From Cervus elaphus (Eukaryota; Chordata; Mammalia; Artiodactyla; Cervidae): a stretch of DNA of 64,000 nucleotides. The notes beneath the pieces are model-generated. The model saw nothing but the letters and a program-made list of their open reading frames with translations, was not told where the DNA came from and did no database searches. Of this stretch, positions 35,225-47,350 are shown one piece after another. The translations under genes were made by a program, and so were the position numbers. Each line of letters opens with the position of its first letter. The first letter of the stretch is position 1. The stretch covers positions 54,231,501-54,295,500 of the forward strand of contig NC_057847.1 of the NCBI RefSeq assembly GCF_910594005.1, in the 5' to 3' direction.

Positions 35225-35450
35225 TCAACCACATTTGTTGAACAACTTCTGTTTGCTGCTTGCTGAGGGTCTAGTGGTAGCCAAGTAGACCTGTTCAGTA
35301 TCCTCATGGAACTTAATATCCAGGGGAGGAAATGGGTCTTATATAATCACTCATGTAAATATGGTCTACAGGGAGTAAGTACTGAGAAGTACTACAGATT
35401 GTTTTATCAAGGGGACTTGGACTTTGTTTAATGGTGACTGTAGCAGATTA
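35225..35450. mobile_element. Worn interspersed repeat, family not assigned
   Basis: TTTGTTGAACAACTTCTGTT, CATGGAACTTAATATCCAGG GGAGGAAATG and ACTGAGAAGTACTACAG are typical of a familiar old mammalian repeat, but I cannot name it with confidence. Confidence 0.4.
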
Positions 35451-35706
35451 TGAAATAGACTGAACATAGCCCTATGCCTGACCTCTTCCCCTCCCACTCC
35501 ATACCCCATTCTTGTTATATGCATCTTGGATATTGTCCTTCATCCATCCTGTTATCCTCTTAAAAAGTTGCCAGTCTAGAGCTGGTGGGTAATGGATAAA
35601 GGTTGTGAGGGAAAGGGAGAGGACTGATTATGCTGGACTCAGGAAGAAATCACAGAAGTTTGAGATTTGTGATCCTAACTATTTGATGTTCAGTTCTGTG
35701 TGACTT

Positions 35707-35920
35707 CCCTGGTGGCTCAGACAATATAGCATCTGCTTGCAATGCGGAAGACCTGGGTTCGATCCCTGGGTCAGGAAGATCCTCTGGAGGAGGAAATGGC
35801 AACCCACTCCAGTACTCTTGCCTGGAAAATCCCATGGACAGAGAATCCTGGTAGGCTACAGTGAATGGGGTTGCAAAGAGTCGGACACAACTGAGCGACT
35901 TCTCTCTCTCTCTCTCTCTG
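35707..35920 (+). mobile_element. Bov-tA SINE with (TC)n tail and target duplication
   Basis: CCCTGGTGGCTCAGACAATA through GGCAACCCACTCCAGTACTC to GTCGGACACAACTGAGCGAC, then (TC)n at about 35900-35920. Flanks TCTGTGTGACTT (35695-35706) and TCTATGTGACTT (35921-35932). Confidence 0.95.
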
Positions 35921-35981
35921 TCTATGTGACTTATATCACCGATGTCCTAGATTTACAGAATAATGGGAGTTATCATTAAAT

Positions 35982-36190
35982 ATGTTTGTTGTTGTTTAGT
36001 CACTAAGTCATGTCTGACTCTTGCAACCCCATGACTATAGCCTACCAGGCTCCTCATGGGATTTCCCAGGCAAGAATACTGGAGTGAGTTGCCATTTCCT
36101 CCTCCAGGAGATCTTCGTGACCTAAGGATTGAACCTTTGTCTCCTGCAATTTGCAGGAAGATTCTTTACTGAGCCCCTGAGAGAGCCCCA
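35982..36190 (-). mobile_element. Bov-tA SINE
   Basis: TAGTCACTAAGTCATGTCTG, GGCAAGAATACTGGAGTGAG and CTAAGGATTGAACCTTTGTC in reverse Bov-tA order. Short deletions in the 3' part. Confidence 0.9.
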
Positions 36191-36439
36191 ATATTAACCA
36201 TATTATACAATAAATGTGTTTATCATCGTATAGTGACATTTACATCCCATGAACATATACATTTATACTGCAATATATTATTTACATAATAATATGTTGT
36301 TATTTAATGCAAAAACTACCTAGACTAGGAAATGGAGGCATCTTTTACTTAGGTCGTATCATATGCCTGGAGTGAAGTACAATGGGAAAATATGTGAATA
36401 TGGGGTTAGAAACTCTGAGTTTAAACCCTTGCTCTATCA

Positions 36440-36520
36440 CATTAAAAAAATTTTTTTTAAAATTAAACATTAGATTTTTAATTTTTAAGTTAAACATTAA
36501 GCATTTTAATTTTTAAATTC
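36440..36520 (+). repeat. AT-rich tandem duplication
   Basis: TTAAACATTAGATTTTTAAT is followed by the related TTAAACATTAAGCATTTTAA, each ending TTTTTAA. Confidence 0.6.
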
Positions 36521-36524
36521 TATT

Positions 36525-36905
36525 TTATTATTATTTTTTATTGGACTGTAGTTGCTTTATAATGTTATGTTAGCGTGTGCTGTAGAGCGAAGTGAATCGG
36601 CTACATGTATACATATATCCCCTCCTTTTTGGATTTCCTTCCCACTTAGGTCACCGCGGAGCGCTGCGTAGAGCTCCTTGTGCTCTACCGTGGGTTCTCA
36701 TTAGTTGTCTGTTTCATAGGTAGCAGTGTATATGCGTCAATCCCAGAATTCTATTCATTCTACTCCTGCCTCCTCACTCAGTGTCTGTGTGTTTGTTCTC
36801 TGCATCTGTGTCTCTATTTCTGCTTTCTGAAAAAGTTTATCTGTACCGTTTTTCTGGATTCCACATATATGTGATATTTGTTTTTTCGGTCACTTATTCT
36901 TCAGT
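36525..36905 (-). mobile_element. L1 3' end (artiodactyl type)
   Basis: TTTTATTGGACTGTAGTTGC, CATGTATACATATATCCCCT, GTGCTCTACCGTGGGTTCTC ATTAGTTGTCTG and GGATTCCACATATATGTGAT: the L1 3'UTR and the end of ORF2 in reverse. Confidence 0.85.
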
Positions 36906-37779
36906 TCCAGCAGTCTCTATTTTCTCTTCTGTCAAAGAGAAGTGGTGGAACAGTGGCCCCAGCCTTCCTTCCACCTATGATTTTGCAATTCACCCTGGTT
37001 TCTGCACCTAGGTATCCATATCTGAATGGGTCATGTAGCCCCATTTTCTCCCACTGAACTGATTTGCAGCCTGTTTCAGGAAGGTGGAAGGCTTGGAGAA
37101 TTGCCATCTTGAGAAAGCAAATGCATTATTCATCTTGTCAAACTTTTATAAAATGCATAATTGTTGGCAGAAAGTATTTTAAAATGCCTTTTTTTCTTCC
37201 CCATTAAATAAAAGCCTAATTACTAAACGTGGAATGGGATCTCCAGATTGATGATGAGGGAATTGGTTTCTCATCCTACTTCCATGTCTAGTATTAAACT
37301 AGGATGACAAGAGATCAAACAGAATAAAAAACTGTAGGTGATTTTCAAAATTCATGGATCTCACAGATATTCTCTGAGGCCATGAAACTTGCTTTGGCCT
37401 AGAATTCAATTGCTTATGGTATTTCTCCCTCTTCTTTAATCACAGTTACTTCTGTTGTATTAGTAGGTTAGGATAAACACATATCTACATGAAAATAAGT
37501 TACTCATCTCAGTAAATTCTGATTTCTGTGAACAGTAAGAAAAAAGAATAAAGATAAAATGTATTCAGATGTACTAGCTATTTGATTTAGTCTAGGCTTC
37601 AGGAATATGGAAATCATTAATAATGGAAACAGGTATAGTGCTACTGCCTGACACTGATTTGCTCAGGACTGGTGTTAAGGTGAAAGCAGTGTTACTTCTT
37701 TAAAGCCAGAATCAACTTCCCATTTCCTCCTAATCTTCAGTTCAGCTTTACAAAAAGCTTAGTGACATTCACTACGTAG
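36906..37779. other. Intronic sequence, nothing recognised
   Basis: No exon or repeat assigned. Confidence 0.45.
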
Positions 37780-38370
37780 CAGATCCTGGGGTAGCCCTTT
37801 GAGAAAACAATGACATGGTCCCTTATCTTCCAAATTTTTTACAGCCCCATAGGAAGCAGAATGCAGAAATAGAGTGAAAAAAGTCTGATGATACCGTACA
37901 AAATAGAAAACAAGTCATGTTTATGAGATGTTCCGGGAAAGGCTTCATAGAGTTGGTGATTGATGTGCAGAAATTTTAAGAAAATTTCATCAGGTGAACT
38001 TGAAGAAGAGACTGATGGAAGAAAGACAAAGATGTGATGTCACAGAAGTTGACACCTGCTCCGATGACACTGGGGAAGTAGAGGAAGCGGATTGAAGTGG
38101 GAGAAGGGGAAGCAAGGCTGTAGTGAAAAGAAAGGAATAGGCCCGAAAAGGAAGGTCGTAACTGCCATGTCTAGCGCCTTGAATTTTGTCCTTAGGTGAT
38201 GGAGATATGGAAGGTATGTGAGCTTGTCACTTCATGATCAGAGTTGCATTTTGGATGATTATTTGTGGCTGGATTATGGAGGATGGCGTGTTGGGAACCA
38301 GATTGCGTGGTGGCATGGAGACCCAGTTAAAAGGGTAATGCAATAGTTCGAATGAGTGATGAGATAATTT
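37780..38370 (+). mobile_element. Worn interspersed repeat, family not assigned
   Basis: ACATGGTCCCTTATCTTCCA, GGGAAAGGCTTCATAGAGTT, CCTTGAATTTTGTCCTTAGG and CAGAGTTGCATTTTGGATGA are phrases of one common old mammalian repeat, in the expected order. I do not commit to a family name. Confidence 0.5.
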
Positions 38371-41300
38371 TCTGGTATAAAATATTCTATTGATTCATAA
38401 ATTCGCTGCCACATTTTAAAATGTCAGCAAATTGAAAAAATCTTAGTATTCAGTAGAACTAATTCATTGCTGGTTTTATAGTTTAAAATTATTCATGAAA
38501 TTGATAGCAATGAAAAATTGAAAGGAGGTTAGTATTTTGTCAGTAGAATTAAACCAGTATACTCACAAAAATTTTCAAAGTTATAATTTTGCTATATAAT
38601 GTTGAATATAACTTTAAAAAATGTAAGGTAATGAATTTGTAATATATATACATATATATACATACATATATATATGTACACACACATCTAGTTGTTAGTA
38701 GAAATTATATATGTGTGAAAATAAGTGAATAATAAATCATAATGTTGGTACAGGTAGGTATCTGTCGAATTTGCATTTGTTAGTTATAACCAGGATTTTT
38801 TGTTAACCCAAGTCATGGCATAAGTAATGGATATTTTTGAGCAGAAAGTTAAATCCCAAATCTAGAAAGAATGAAAATATTTGTCATGGAAAATTAAATA
38901 GCCATATATGCATATAAGATTATAATTTTAAAAGAGCATGTGTTAAAAGATCATTGCAAATCATATGTTTGGAACAGCATGCTTGAAAATAGCTTTAGAT
39001 TGTCTCACAAATGGTGTAGCATATAAATCTTACCAAATTTTGCTTCGGGTGCATAAATCCTCACTTAGTTACCACAACAAGAAACAAAAGTCAGAGTTGA
39101 TGGAATTAGAATATCCGTAGCCTTGTGGGGGAATGGAATAGAATTTTCTGCCACATCTTTTTCAGTATGAATTTAAGGCTTAGAAAAAAATGTTGCTATT
39201 TAAATACACAGTTGTGTACAAGTTATTATAAACGTTAGGCCGTATGCCCCATGATCAAATAATGAAATAATGATCAGTTTCTGTTGTACATTATTTTCAA
39301 TTCAAACTAATGCTCAGGATCTGATTTCATGCCTTACTGTTTGTCAGACTTTTCTTTATTTATGTATAATATTATCAGTGCCTATAATTTTAGGATTGCG
39401 AGTTTTTTGCACTGCATTTGATGTCTGATTATTTATCAGTCTGCAGAGATTACATTGAGGCTTTAGAGGTTAGGATGTATTTGCTATGAATGACTTTTAT
39501 GAAATTTTAAAAAATAACTTTTTCATAGGATCTGTTTATCCTTGTCTCTTTTTTCCCTGCATGTGATCATAGAATGTTTTATAATACTTTGAGGAAACTT
39601 CTTTATTCAATAGTAAAATATATTTTTACTGCATATTTCCCTCAGTAGGTTCTGTTAGGGGAATCATTGATGACATGTTTCAAAGCAGAAATCTTTTCAT
39701 GCTTTTTATTTTTTTTACTATTTAATGAGATTTCAGGTATATTTTAACAACTGGGGTTTCCCTGATGAATCATTAAAATAAGTGAGTGGGCTGGAAGGTA
39801 ACATGAACTTTTTTCTTAGCGCTACCCTGTTTTACTATGCTGGGTTACTGGTTGCTTTTTAAATAGAACCTGGGTGTGTTGGACTTGGTGGGTGGAGGTT
39901 CAGAAGGGAAGAAGGGAAAGGGTCAGTTAGAAAATACCAGGTAAATCTCTGATAACCTACTGGGAAATCCGACTCAAATTCTACTTTCCTCAATGTACTC
40001 CATTTTGTATTTAAGCTCTCTATATTTGCTCTGCCAAACTCAACTTTCCAAATACTGTGTATAGGCAAATAGAAAATATATTTCCAGCAGTTGATTGAAG
40101 TTTAAGGTATTAAGCCATATGTGGATTAGCCTGTGGAGTCAATTTCTCATGTGTGTGGGATTAAAACCGTTAAAACCCTCATCACCGAAACCATACCTTC
40201 CCACAACTAATGGTGCTAAGGTGTCTGTGGAATATTTTAATACAACAGGTCCTCTAATTTAAAATTGTTACTTGGTATTTGGTTGGAAAATTATTTGAAT
40301 ATTAAAGGTAACTGCACTGACATCATATATGAGGGCTAGTTATGGGATTCTAATGTAACTTAGGTTTAGTTTTTAAAAATCCACATGAGATATTTATACA
40401 TAGTACATCTTTTTCTATGTCAGTGGCATATTGCAAATTTCCTTTAGCTATTACTGTTAAAAGCAACAACAACAAAAAAACTCAACTACCACAGCAGTTG
40501 TCACTGCTGGAGGAGGTAGACAGAAATGTAGTTTACCTTGAAAGTGATCATGGCTTAGTGAATAAAGAAATTGGGTCAAGTTTAAAATAAATGCAAGTAC
40601 TATGACAAAAGTTTTTAATACAGATTTTAAAATATTCACAGCATTGGTTTCAGGCTACTTTTGTTCTTGGTGATTTTATCAATGCATTATTATTTTTAAT
40701 TGAGATGACTCTAATGGCACCTTTTCATTTTGGTCAAAATATTTATATAAAATACTATCATAATTTTTCATTTTGTATTCCCTCACATTCTTACTTGTGA
40801 ATGTAAATTTTTTGAAAAGTAGGTAATTCTCAGATCATTTTGACCTCTGATGATCTTAAATAAAACTTGAAGTGGTTTAAAATTCCTATGTCCAAGCTAT
40901 CACTTTGACTCATTTTATATTGCTAATTTAATGTTTAGCATTTAACCATGTATCATTAAATCATAGTATTGATAATGAATTAAATTTTTGTAAAGCTTTA
41001 ATAGTGTAGCAGATTCTCATTCATCTGGTGTCACTGGGGGATAAAATATGCTGAAGATGAGGTTTTTTTTTTTTTTAGAACTGAAGCTTACTTATTTAAG
41101 CAGGAAAACTTATAAGTTGTTAAGAACTTATCTGAGACATTTTTCATACTCTTTTAGAGAGTATGAACAGATTGTCTATTTACTCATAAAATATCTCATT
41201 CTAGTGTCATGTAGAAAGGACATGGGCTTTCTGTTTGGTGTTTATTCTCCAGTGTAGGAAGTTTTTTGTTTGTTGGTTTCTTCCTTTGAAAATACCACAC

Positions 41301-42981
41301 TCATAATTTTTATATACTTACTCTGTTTAATTGTTTCAGGGCTTATCATCTGTGGTAGTACCTGTACTATTACTTTAATGGATTCGTAAATCCAGGCACC
41401 TCAGTAAGACATTTGGCTACCTGTAGCCTCACCAGCATCATTTGGCAAATATCTGGCCACAGCCTCCTGCCATGGAGGGAACGCTGTCATCCTGTGGAGC
41501 AAGGACTTTCAGTGTTAAGGCCCTGTTACTTCTGCTCCGCTCACTCACTCTCCAGTAGCCATCGCTCTAGGTGCAAAATTGTCTGTATTCCTTCCTTCAT
41601 GAGCACCTCTAGTGTCAGGGTGACCATTTGTAGTTTTCTGAGCTTATTGCTAAAATGGGCAAATGGTGTACTCCCTTTGTCTTTTAGTAAATTCCAGCAT
41701 AACAGCAAAGGTTCTTTTTTTACGCAGTGTTTTTTTTTTTTTTAAACTACTGCTCATATGTTTCCAGCAGTGTTTCTAAAACAAAACAAGCACAGTGAAA
41801 GTATTTGAGCTGTTCTTTAATGTGCTATAATGACATTTGGTTTGAATCTTATGTTTAAAAATCAGCTTCCCCTCTTTTGCTTGCACCTAATGGGAATCAT
41901 CTTTCTGCCAGGTTGTGCTTAAAGAAGACTATAAGGGAAGAACATATTTTCTTCTTGCCGCAAACATTGCAGTAGAAGTAAGTGGGGAACTGCCAGGATA
42001 TGTCTGTCTCCACAAAACAAGCAGAACAAATTTCCATGAATCAAAGCCACTAAGTATAGTTTTCAGAGATGGTAGGACATAGTTACTTTCCCTCGAAAAA
42101 TACCCCAAATGCAGGCACACCCTTTGGCCACTAGAAGAATGTTTCAGTAAACGCTAGTTCAAACCTGTACATTTCACTCTTCTGACTGAGCTATTAAAGG
42201 GGTGGAAATCTACTATAACTATAATCTTTTTTCCCCTTTTCTATTTTTCAACCTCCCACATGCTTGGTGTTCAGTTCTGCTTACTGAGTGTCTTGAATCT
42301 GCAGCGGCACCTACACGCACTGCCTCCACAGTGGCTGATGGTTTGCAGATAACTCATGATTCAGACCTGTAAGAAACATCTGTAACTGCAGGGCATGACA
42401 TGTGCTCTAGATTAATCATGGAAAAGGGCAGAGTAATGAAGAATCAGAATGCTTTTTTTTCCCCCCGAATATTAATGTTGCTTTGAGATTATATGAGTGG
42501 AATATTCACTAGAGTGGTTTATATCACCCTCTATCACTTGGGGAAGTATCTCGGGTCATTATTATAAGAAGCTCTTACAGATCTTTTAAGCATATACACA
42601 GCATATACACCTTAGTGTGACTAGGTCAGAGGAAATAAAGCAAGATAGTAGATATGTGTCATGTGATGCAGTGAGCAAATTAATGTTAAACTGCTTGTAT
42701 TTTTTCTTGAAAATCTTGATATGATTTTAAAAATTGCCTTTCATTGGTTTCTCTTTTGCTTTCTAGAAGTTTCAACCATTTGAAGGGCAAATGGCTACCA
42801 TTTTGTTAAACTTTGGAGGCTGTTTATTAATGTACTGTATACAGCATCATACAGATGAAGTCTCCAGACAACCTGAAATAATTAAGCTGCATAGCTCAGT
42901 CTCTGAGCTTACTTTTTCCTCAGACAATATGCAGTACTCTCCAATTCATATTTGAAATACAAGCTGCTGAAGAGGAATGGT
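38371..42981. other. AT-rich, mostly unique intronic sequence
   Basis: No young retroelement or exon recognised over about 4.6 kb. Contains an AT/AC microsatellite at 38640-38690 and poly-T runs near 41063 and 41725. Confidence 0.5.
38640..38690 (+). repeat. (TA)n/(CA)n microsatellite
   Basis: ATATATACATATATATACAT followed by ATACATATATATATGTACAC. Confidence 0.85.
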
Positions 42982-42990
42982 TAACACCCA

Positions 42991-44994
42991 GTTCAGTTAA
43001 GTTCAGCCGCTCAGTCATGTCCGACTCTTTGCGACCCCATGGACTGCAGCACACCAGGCTTCCCTGTCCTCACCAACTCCCGGAGCTTGCTCAAACTCAT
43101 TGAGTCAGTGATACCGTCCAACCAGCTCATCCTCTGGTGTCCCCTACTCCTTCTGCCTTCAGTCTTCCCCAGCATCAGGGTCTTTTGCAAGGAGTCAGTT
43201 CTTCACATCAGGTAGCCAAAGTATTGGAGTTTGAGCTTCAGCATCAGTCTTTCCAATGAATATTCAGGACTGATTTCCTTTAGGATGGACTGGTTGGATT
43301 TCCTTGCAGTCCAAGAGACTCTCAAGAGTCTTCTCCAACACCACAGTTCAAAAGCATCAGTTCTTCGGTGCTCAGCTTTCTTTATGGTCCAACTCTCACA
43401 TCCATACATGGTTACTGGAAAAACCATAGCTTTGACTAGACGGACCTTTGTTGGCACAAAGTAATGTGTCTGCTTTTTAATGTGCTGTCTAGATTGGTCA
43501 TAGCTTTCCTTCCAAGGAGCAAGCATCTTTTAACTTCATGGCTGGAGTCACCATCTACAGTGATTTTGGAGCCCCCAAAAATAAAGTCTGCCACTGTTTC
43601 CATTGTTTCCCCATCTATTTGCCATGAGATGGGACCAGATGCCATGATCTTTATTCTTTGAATGCTGAGTTTTGAGCCAGCTTTTTCACTCTCCTCTTTC
43701 ACTTTCATCAAGAGGCTCTTTAGTTCCTCTTCGCTTTCTGCCATAATGGTGGTGTCATCTGCATCTCTGAGGTTATTGATATTTCTTCTGGCAATCTTGA
43801 TTCCAGCTTGTGAGTCATCCAGCCCAGCATTTCACATAATGTACTCTGCATATAAGTTAAATAAGCAGGGTGACAATATCCAGCCTTGACATACTCCTTT
43901 CCCAATTTGGAACCTGTCCTTTGTTCCATGTCTGGTTCTAACTGTTGCTTCTTGACCTGCATACAGATTTCTCAGGAGGCAGGCAAGGTGGTCTGATATT
44001 CCCATCTCTTTAAGAATTTTCCACAGTTTGTTGTGATCTGCAAAGTAAAGGCTTTGGTGTAGTCAATAAAGCAGAAGTAGATGTTTTTTAGAACTCTCTT
44101 GCTTTTTCTGTGATCCAACGGATGTTGGCAATTTGATCTCTGGTTCCTCTGCCTTTTCTAAATCCAGCTTGAACATCTGGAATTTCTTAGTTCATGTATT
44201 GTTGAAACCTTGCTTAGAGAATTTTGAGCATTACTTTGCCAGTGTGTGAGATGAGTGCAATTGTGTGGTAGTTTGAACATTTTTTGGCATTGCCTTTCTT
44301 TGGGATTGGAATGAAAACTGACCTTTTCCAGTCTTGTGGCCACTGCTGAGTTTTCCAAATTTGCTGGCATATTGAGTACAGCACTTTCACAGCATCATCT
44401 TTTAGGATTTGAAATAGCCCAGCTGAAATTCCATCACCTCCAGTAGCTTTGTTTGTAGTGATGCTTCCTAAGGCGCACTTGACTTTGGACTCCAGGATGT
44501 CTGGCCCTTGGTGAGTGATCACACATCATGGTTATCTGGGTCATGAAGATCTTTTTTGTATAGTTCTTCTGTGTATTCTTGCCACCTCCTCTTAATATCT
44601 TCTGCGTTAGTTAGGTCCATAACATTTCTATCCTTAATTGTGCCCATCTTTGCATGAAATGTCCCCTTGGTATCTCTAATTTTCTTGAAGAGATCTCTAG
44701 TCTTTCCCATTTTATTGTTTTCTTCTTTTTCTTTACATTGATCACTGAGGAAGGCTTTCTTATCTCTCCTTGGTATTCTTTGGAACTCTTCATTCAAATG
44801 TGTATCTTTCCTTTTCTCCTTTGCCTTTTGTTTCTCTTCTTTTGTCAGCTATTTGTAAGGCCTCCTCAGACAACCATTTTGCCTTTTTGCATTTCTTTTT
44901 CTTGGAAATGGTCTTGATCTTTGTCTCCTGTACAATGTCACAAACCTCTGTCCATAGTTCTTCATGTACTCTATCAAATCTAATCCATTGAATC
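42991..44994 (-). mobile_element. BovB (RTE LINE) 3' 2 kb, 5'-truncated, target duplication
   Basis: The - strand carries broken RTE reverse transcriptase: KSEVNCALG-like start, GDGISAGLFQILKDDAVKVL, WPQDWKRSVFIPIPKKGNAK, then ESEEELKSLLMKVKEESEK, VRLVKAMVFPVTMYGCESWT and FELWCWRRLLRVSWTARKSN. The catalytic box reads DADD instead of YADD. Several frameshifts. TAACACCCA lies at 42982-42990 and 44995-45003. Confidence 0.95.
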
Positions 44995-45107
44995 TAACAC
45001 CCACTGCCTTTCAATTGCCTATTCACATTTCTTTGGTGAATAGGGAGCTGTGATTGAAAAGAACTGATTTTAAAATGCTGGAGGATTCTATCTTTACTCC
45101 TTAGGTC

Positions 45108-45300
45108 CTGGTGGCTCAGACAGTAAAGACTCTGCCTGGATGCAAGAGACCCCGAGTTAGATCCCTGAGTCAGGAAAGTCCCCTGAAGAAGGGATTGGAA
45201 CCCACTCCAGTATTCTTGGCCTGGAGAATCCCTTGGACAGGGGAGCCTGGCAGGCTGTAGTTCATGAAGTCGCAAAGAATTGGACATGACTGAGTGACTA
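45108..45300 (+). mobile_element. Bov-tA SINE
   Basis: TCCTGGTGGCTCAGACAGTA through GGAACCCACTCCAGTATTCT to GGACATGACTGAGTGACTAA, followed by a (CA)n tail. Confidence 0.93.
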
Positions 45301-45322
45301 ACATACACACACACACACACAC
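45301..45322 (+). repeat. (CA)n microsatellite at the SINE tail
   Basis: ACATACACACACACACACAC directly after the Bov-tA 3' end. Confidence 0.9.
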
Positions 45323-45384
45323 GCTAGCTGGTTTAGCCTAATACCTGGCAGTGGGGGAGCGAGTTGGGAAGTACCTAATTACTG

Positions 45385-45565
45385 TGTCAGCTACTGTGCT
45401 TCAATTTTATCCTCACAACACATCTCTGAGGTTAATGCTATTATCCCCATTTTAGAGAAGGTGAGACTAAGTCCTGCATGTTAGGTAACTTGTTCAAGGT
45501 CATACAGCTAGGATGTGGCAAAGCTGACCTTCGAACCTGTATCATCCTGACCCAAGGATTCATGC
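45385..45565 (-). mobile_element. MIR SINE
   Basis: TATTATCCCCATTTTAGAGA, TAACTTGTTCAAGGTCATAC AGCTAGGATGTGGCAAAGC and TTCGAACCTGTATCATCCTG: a clear reversed MIR. Confidence 0.88.
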
Positions 45566-46759
45566 CTTTCCCGCATGAGGAACACTGCTTCCTATTTTGC
45601 ATATAAGTGAAATATGTTTGTATATCACTGCCCAAAATGCTCGTTGGATGATTTAGATATCAAGGAATAAGATTTTCACTGCAGTTATTTCTTTGAGAAC
45701 CATTTGAGACTTTCTGCTTTGAAATTCAATTTAAGCAGACATTTCCTTGACTGAGCAAGGTAAAGCACAGTTTTCTTAGTATCATCATTGAGTTTTTGGG
45801 ACTAATAATTTTGTGCAGCAGCATTATTACGGAAAGCAATAATGGTGCTTAATGAATGGTGTTTACTTAAGTCATAAAAGAGAATTCATACATGGAATAT
45901 TTTTTAAACAATGTAGTTGTTATATACTGAGTGATATTTCTTGTTTACTTCTTATAGGAAATAGCATATAATTTGAAATACATATAAAAGTTTTTATATT
46001 CATACATATATTTTTATTTCACTGAGCACATTAGCAAAAGTCGTATTATTAAAGTAAAAAGTTGCTTGACAGCCACTTCTTTGTGATGAAAATTTTACCA
46101 CATCTTTAGTAGCAGTGTTACTTATCGCTCTTAATGCTTTTGTTGTTTAAAGAAAGATTGTAGAAATTTTGCTGTTCACAAGCATGTAGCTTTACCCTAT
46201 TTTTTCCGTCTTCCTTTGGGGGTGGGATATTGACAATAGTGAGGAACTGTCACGTGTCTCAAGAAATTGTATCCTAAAGATTTTTAACACTAGAGAGTTG
46301 ATATTTGAGTATGAATGTGTGTTCTTTTAAATATGGATTCATTGGAGGCACTGGTAGCTGATGAATTGATAGATGGATTAACATGAGCATTCCAGAATCA
46401 CAGAATTGCTGAACTGGAAGGGGCCATACAAATGAAGGACTCCTGTAGTGGCATTCTTAGTTAGGACATGAGTTCAGTGACTATCCAAGTCCAGATAGAA
46501 CTGTGGTCCAAGGTAGTGCTGAAGTTACTGAGTCAGGGTCACAGCCTTTCCATCCAGGAAATGAGACATCGCAGTAGGAGGGGACTTTAAATTTCCTGGG
46601 ATAGGAGAAGAAACAGTCATTTGGAAGTAATCTTAGGACATGAAGAAAACAGAAATTAGAAAAATAAAGCATCTTTCTTTCCTCTTATGAAGGTGAATGG
46701 TGTAAAAATATTGATTACCAAATACAAATCTCATGTTACATATTAAAAAAAAAATTGGA
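45566..46759. other. Intronic sequence, nothing recognised
   Basis: No exon or repeat family assigned. Confidence 0.45.
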
Positions 46760-46766
46760 ACAAGGA

Positions 46767-46980
46767 CTTCCCTGGTTGCTCAGTGCTTGGGGAGTCCAGC
46801 TTCTGGTGCAGGTGGTGTGGGTTTGATCCCGGTTTGGGGAACTAAGACGCCACATGCTGCAGGCCACCTGAGCCCATGTGACACAACGAGGGAGAAGCCT
46901 ATATACCTCAATGAAAGATCCCACATGTCACAACTAAGATTTGATGCAGCCAAAAATAAATAAATAAATATGAAAAAAAG
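46767..46980 (+). mobile_element. CHR-1-type SINE
   Basis: GACTTCCCTGGTTGCTCAGT, TTGATCCCGGTTTGGGGAAC, CCACATGTCACAACTAAGAT and GATGCAGCCAAAAATAAATA. The tRNA-like head is followed by the CHR-1 body. It lies 160 bp before the GTDC1 exon. Confidence 0.85.
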
Positions 46981-47110
46981 GGAAGATACCATAAAACAAA
47001 TTAAAAAAGAATAAACCTATTTAAAAATGTGTCTGTAAATGATTTTATTTACTTTCTGGATATAATATTTGAACATATTTATTTTAAAACAGTTATATAT
47101 ATATGTATAT

Positions 47111-47140
47111 TTGAATTTCTTTTTTTTTCTTAATATCTAG
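47111..47140 (+). other. Splice acceptor of the GTDC1 coding exon
   Basis: A T-rich run at about 47118-47131 is followed by TAATATCTAG at 47131-47140, a good polypyrimidine tract and AG. The coding similarity begins 25 nt later, consistent with a real 3' splice site. Confidence 0.85.
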
Positions 47141-47165
47141 GATCTGTGAAGGTTTGAAAGGGCCA
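47141..47165 (+). other. GTDC1: GTDC1 5'UTR part of the first coding exon
   Basis: The 25 nt between the splice acceptor (AG at 47139-47140) and the ATG. No upstream ATG and no in-frame stop occur in it. Because the exon starts with a splice acceptor, at least one further 5' non-coding exon must exist upstream. Confidence 0.8.
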
Positions 47166-47344
47166 ATGAGTATTCTCATCATTGAGGCATTCTATGGTGG
47201 GTCCCATAAACAGCTGGTGGATCTGCTTCAAGAAGAGTTAGAAGACTCTGTCCTTCATACCCTGCCTGCAAAGAAATGGCACTGGAAAGCAAGGACATCA
47301 GCTTTGTACTTCTCTCAGAACATTCCCACCAGTGAGCGTTACAG
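47166..47344 (+). CDS. GTDC1: GTDC1 (QTMAN) first coding exon, N-terminal 59 codons plus 2 nt
   Basis: Seen: an open frame starting MSILIIEAFYGGSHKQL and continuing through LPAKKWHW and TSALYFSQ, ending ...SERYR at a splice donor. I recognise this as the N-terminus of GTDC1, which matches the human protein closely from its initiator Met. Known of the family: GTDC1/QTMAN transfers mannose from GDP-mannose to the cyclopentenediol of queuosine in the anticodon of tRNA-Asp. It has an N-terminal DUF3524-type domain, which contains the EAFYGGSHK motif seen here at residues 7-15, and a C-terminal GT-B glycosyltransferase domain. This exon supplies only part of the N-terminal domain. Start choice: ATG at 47166 matches the family start; its context is weak (C at -3, A at +4). 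The frame is open 5' of the ATG within the exon, so upstream in-frame extension depends on upstream exons. The exon ends in phase 2; the last partial codon AG would complete Arg. Differences from the human protein as I remember it (E-D-S-V-L-H around residues 26-31; N-I-P-T-S-E-R near the end) are ordinary divergence. The remaining exons lie outside the window. Confidence 0.93.
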
Positions 47345-47350
47345 GTAATG
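47345..47350 (+). other. Splice donor of the GTDC1 coding exon
   Basis: The exon/intron junction reads ACAG|GTAATG. It falls exactly where the similarity to GTDC1 ends, and the intron's first bases put a TAA stop in frame. Confidence 0.88.

Larger units (their letters stand above)
1..47140 (+). other. GTDC1 5' intronic/UTR region (no coding exon)
   Basis: Inference from the acceptor at 47140: sequence upstream of the start-codon exon should be intron, perhaps with small non-coding 5' exons, or in part upstream flank. I see no other protein-coding exon in it. The open frames here are short and fall in retroelements or AT-rich sequence. Confidence 0.6.

Noticed and set aside
43203..44797. Reverse-transcriptase-like open frames as a host gene
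   Set aside because: They are pieces of one frameshifted BovB with a target duplication, not a cellular gene.
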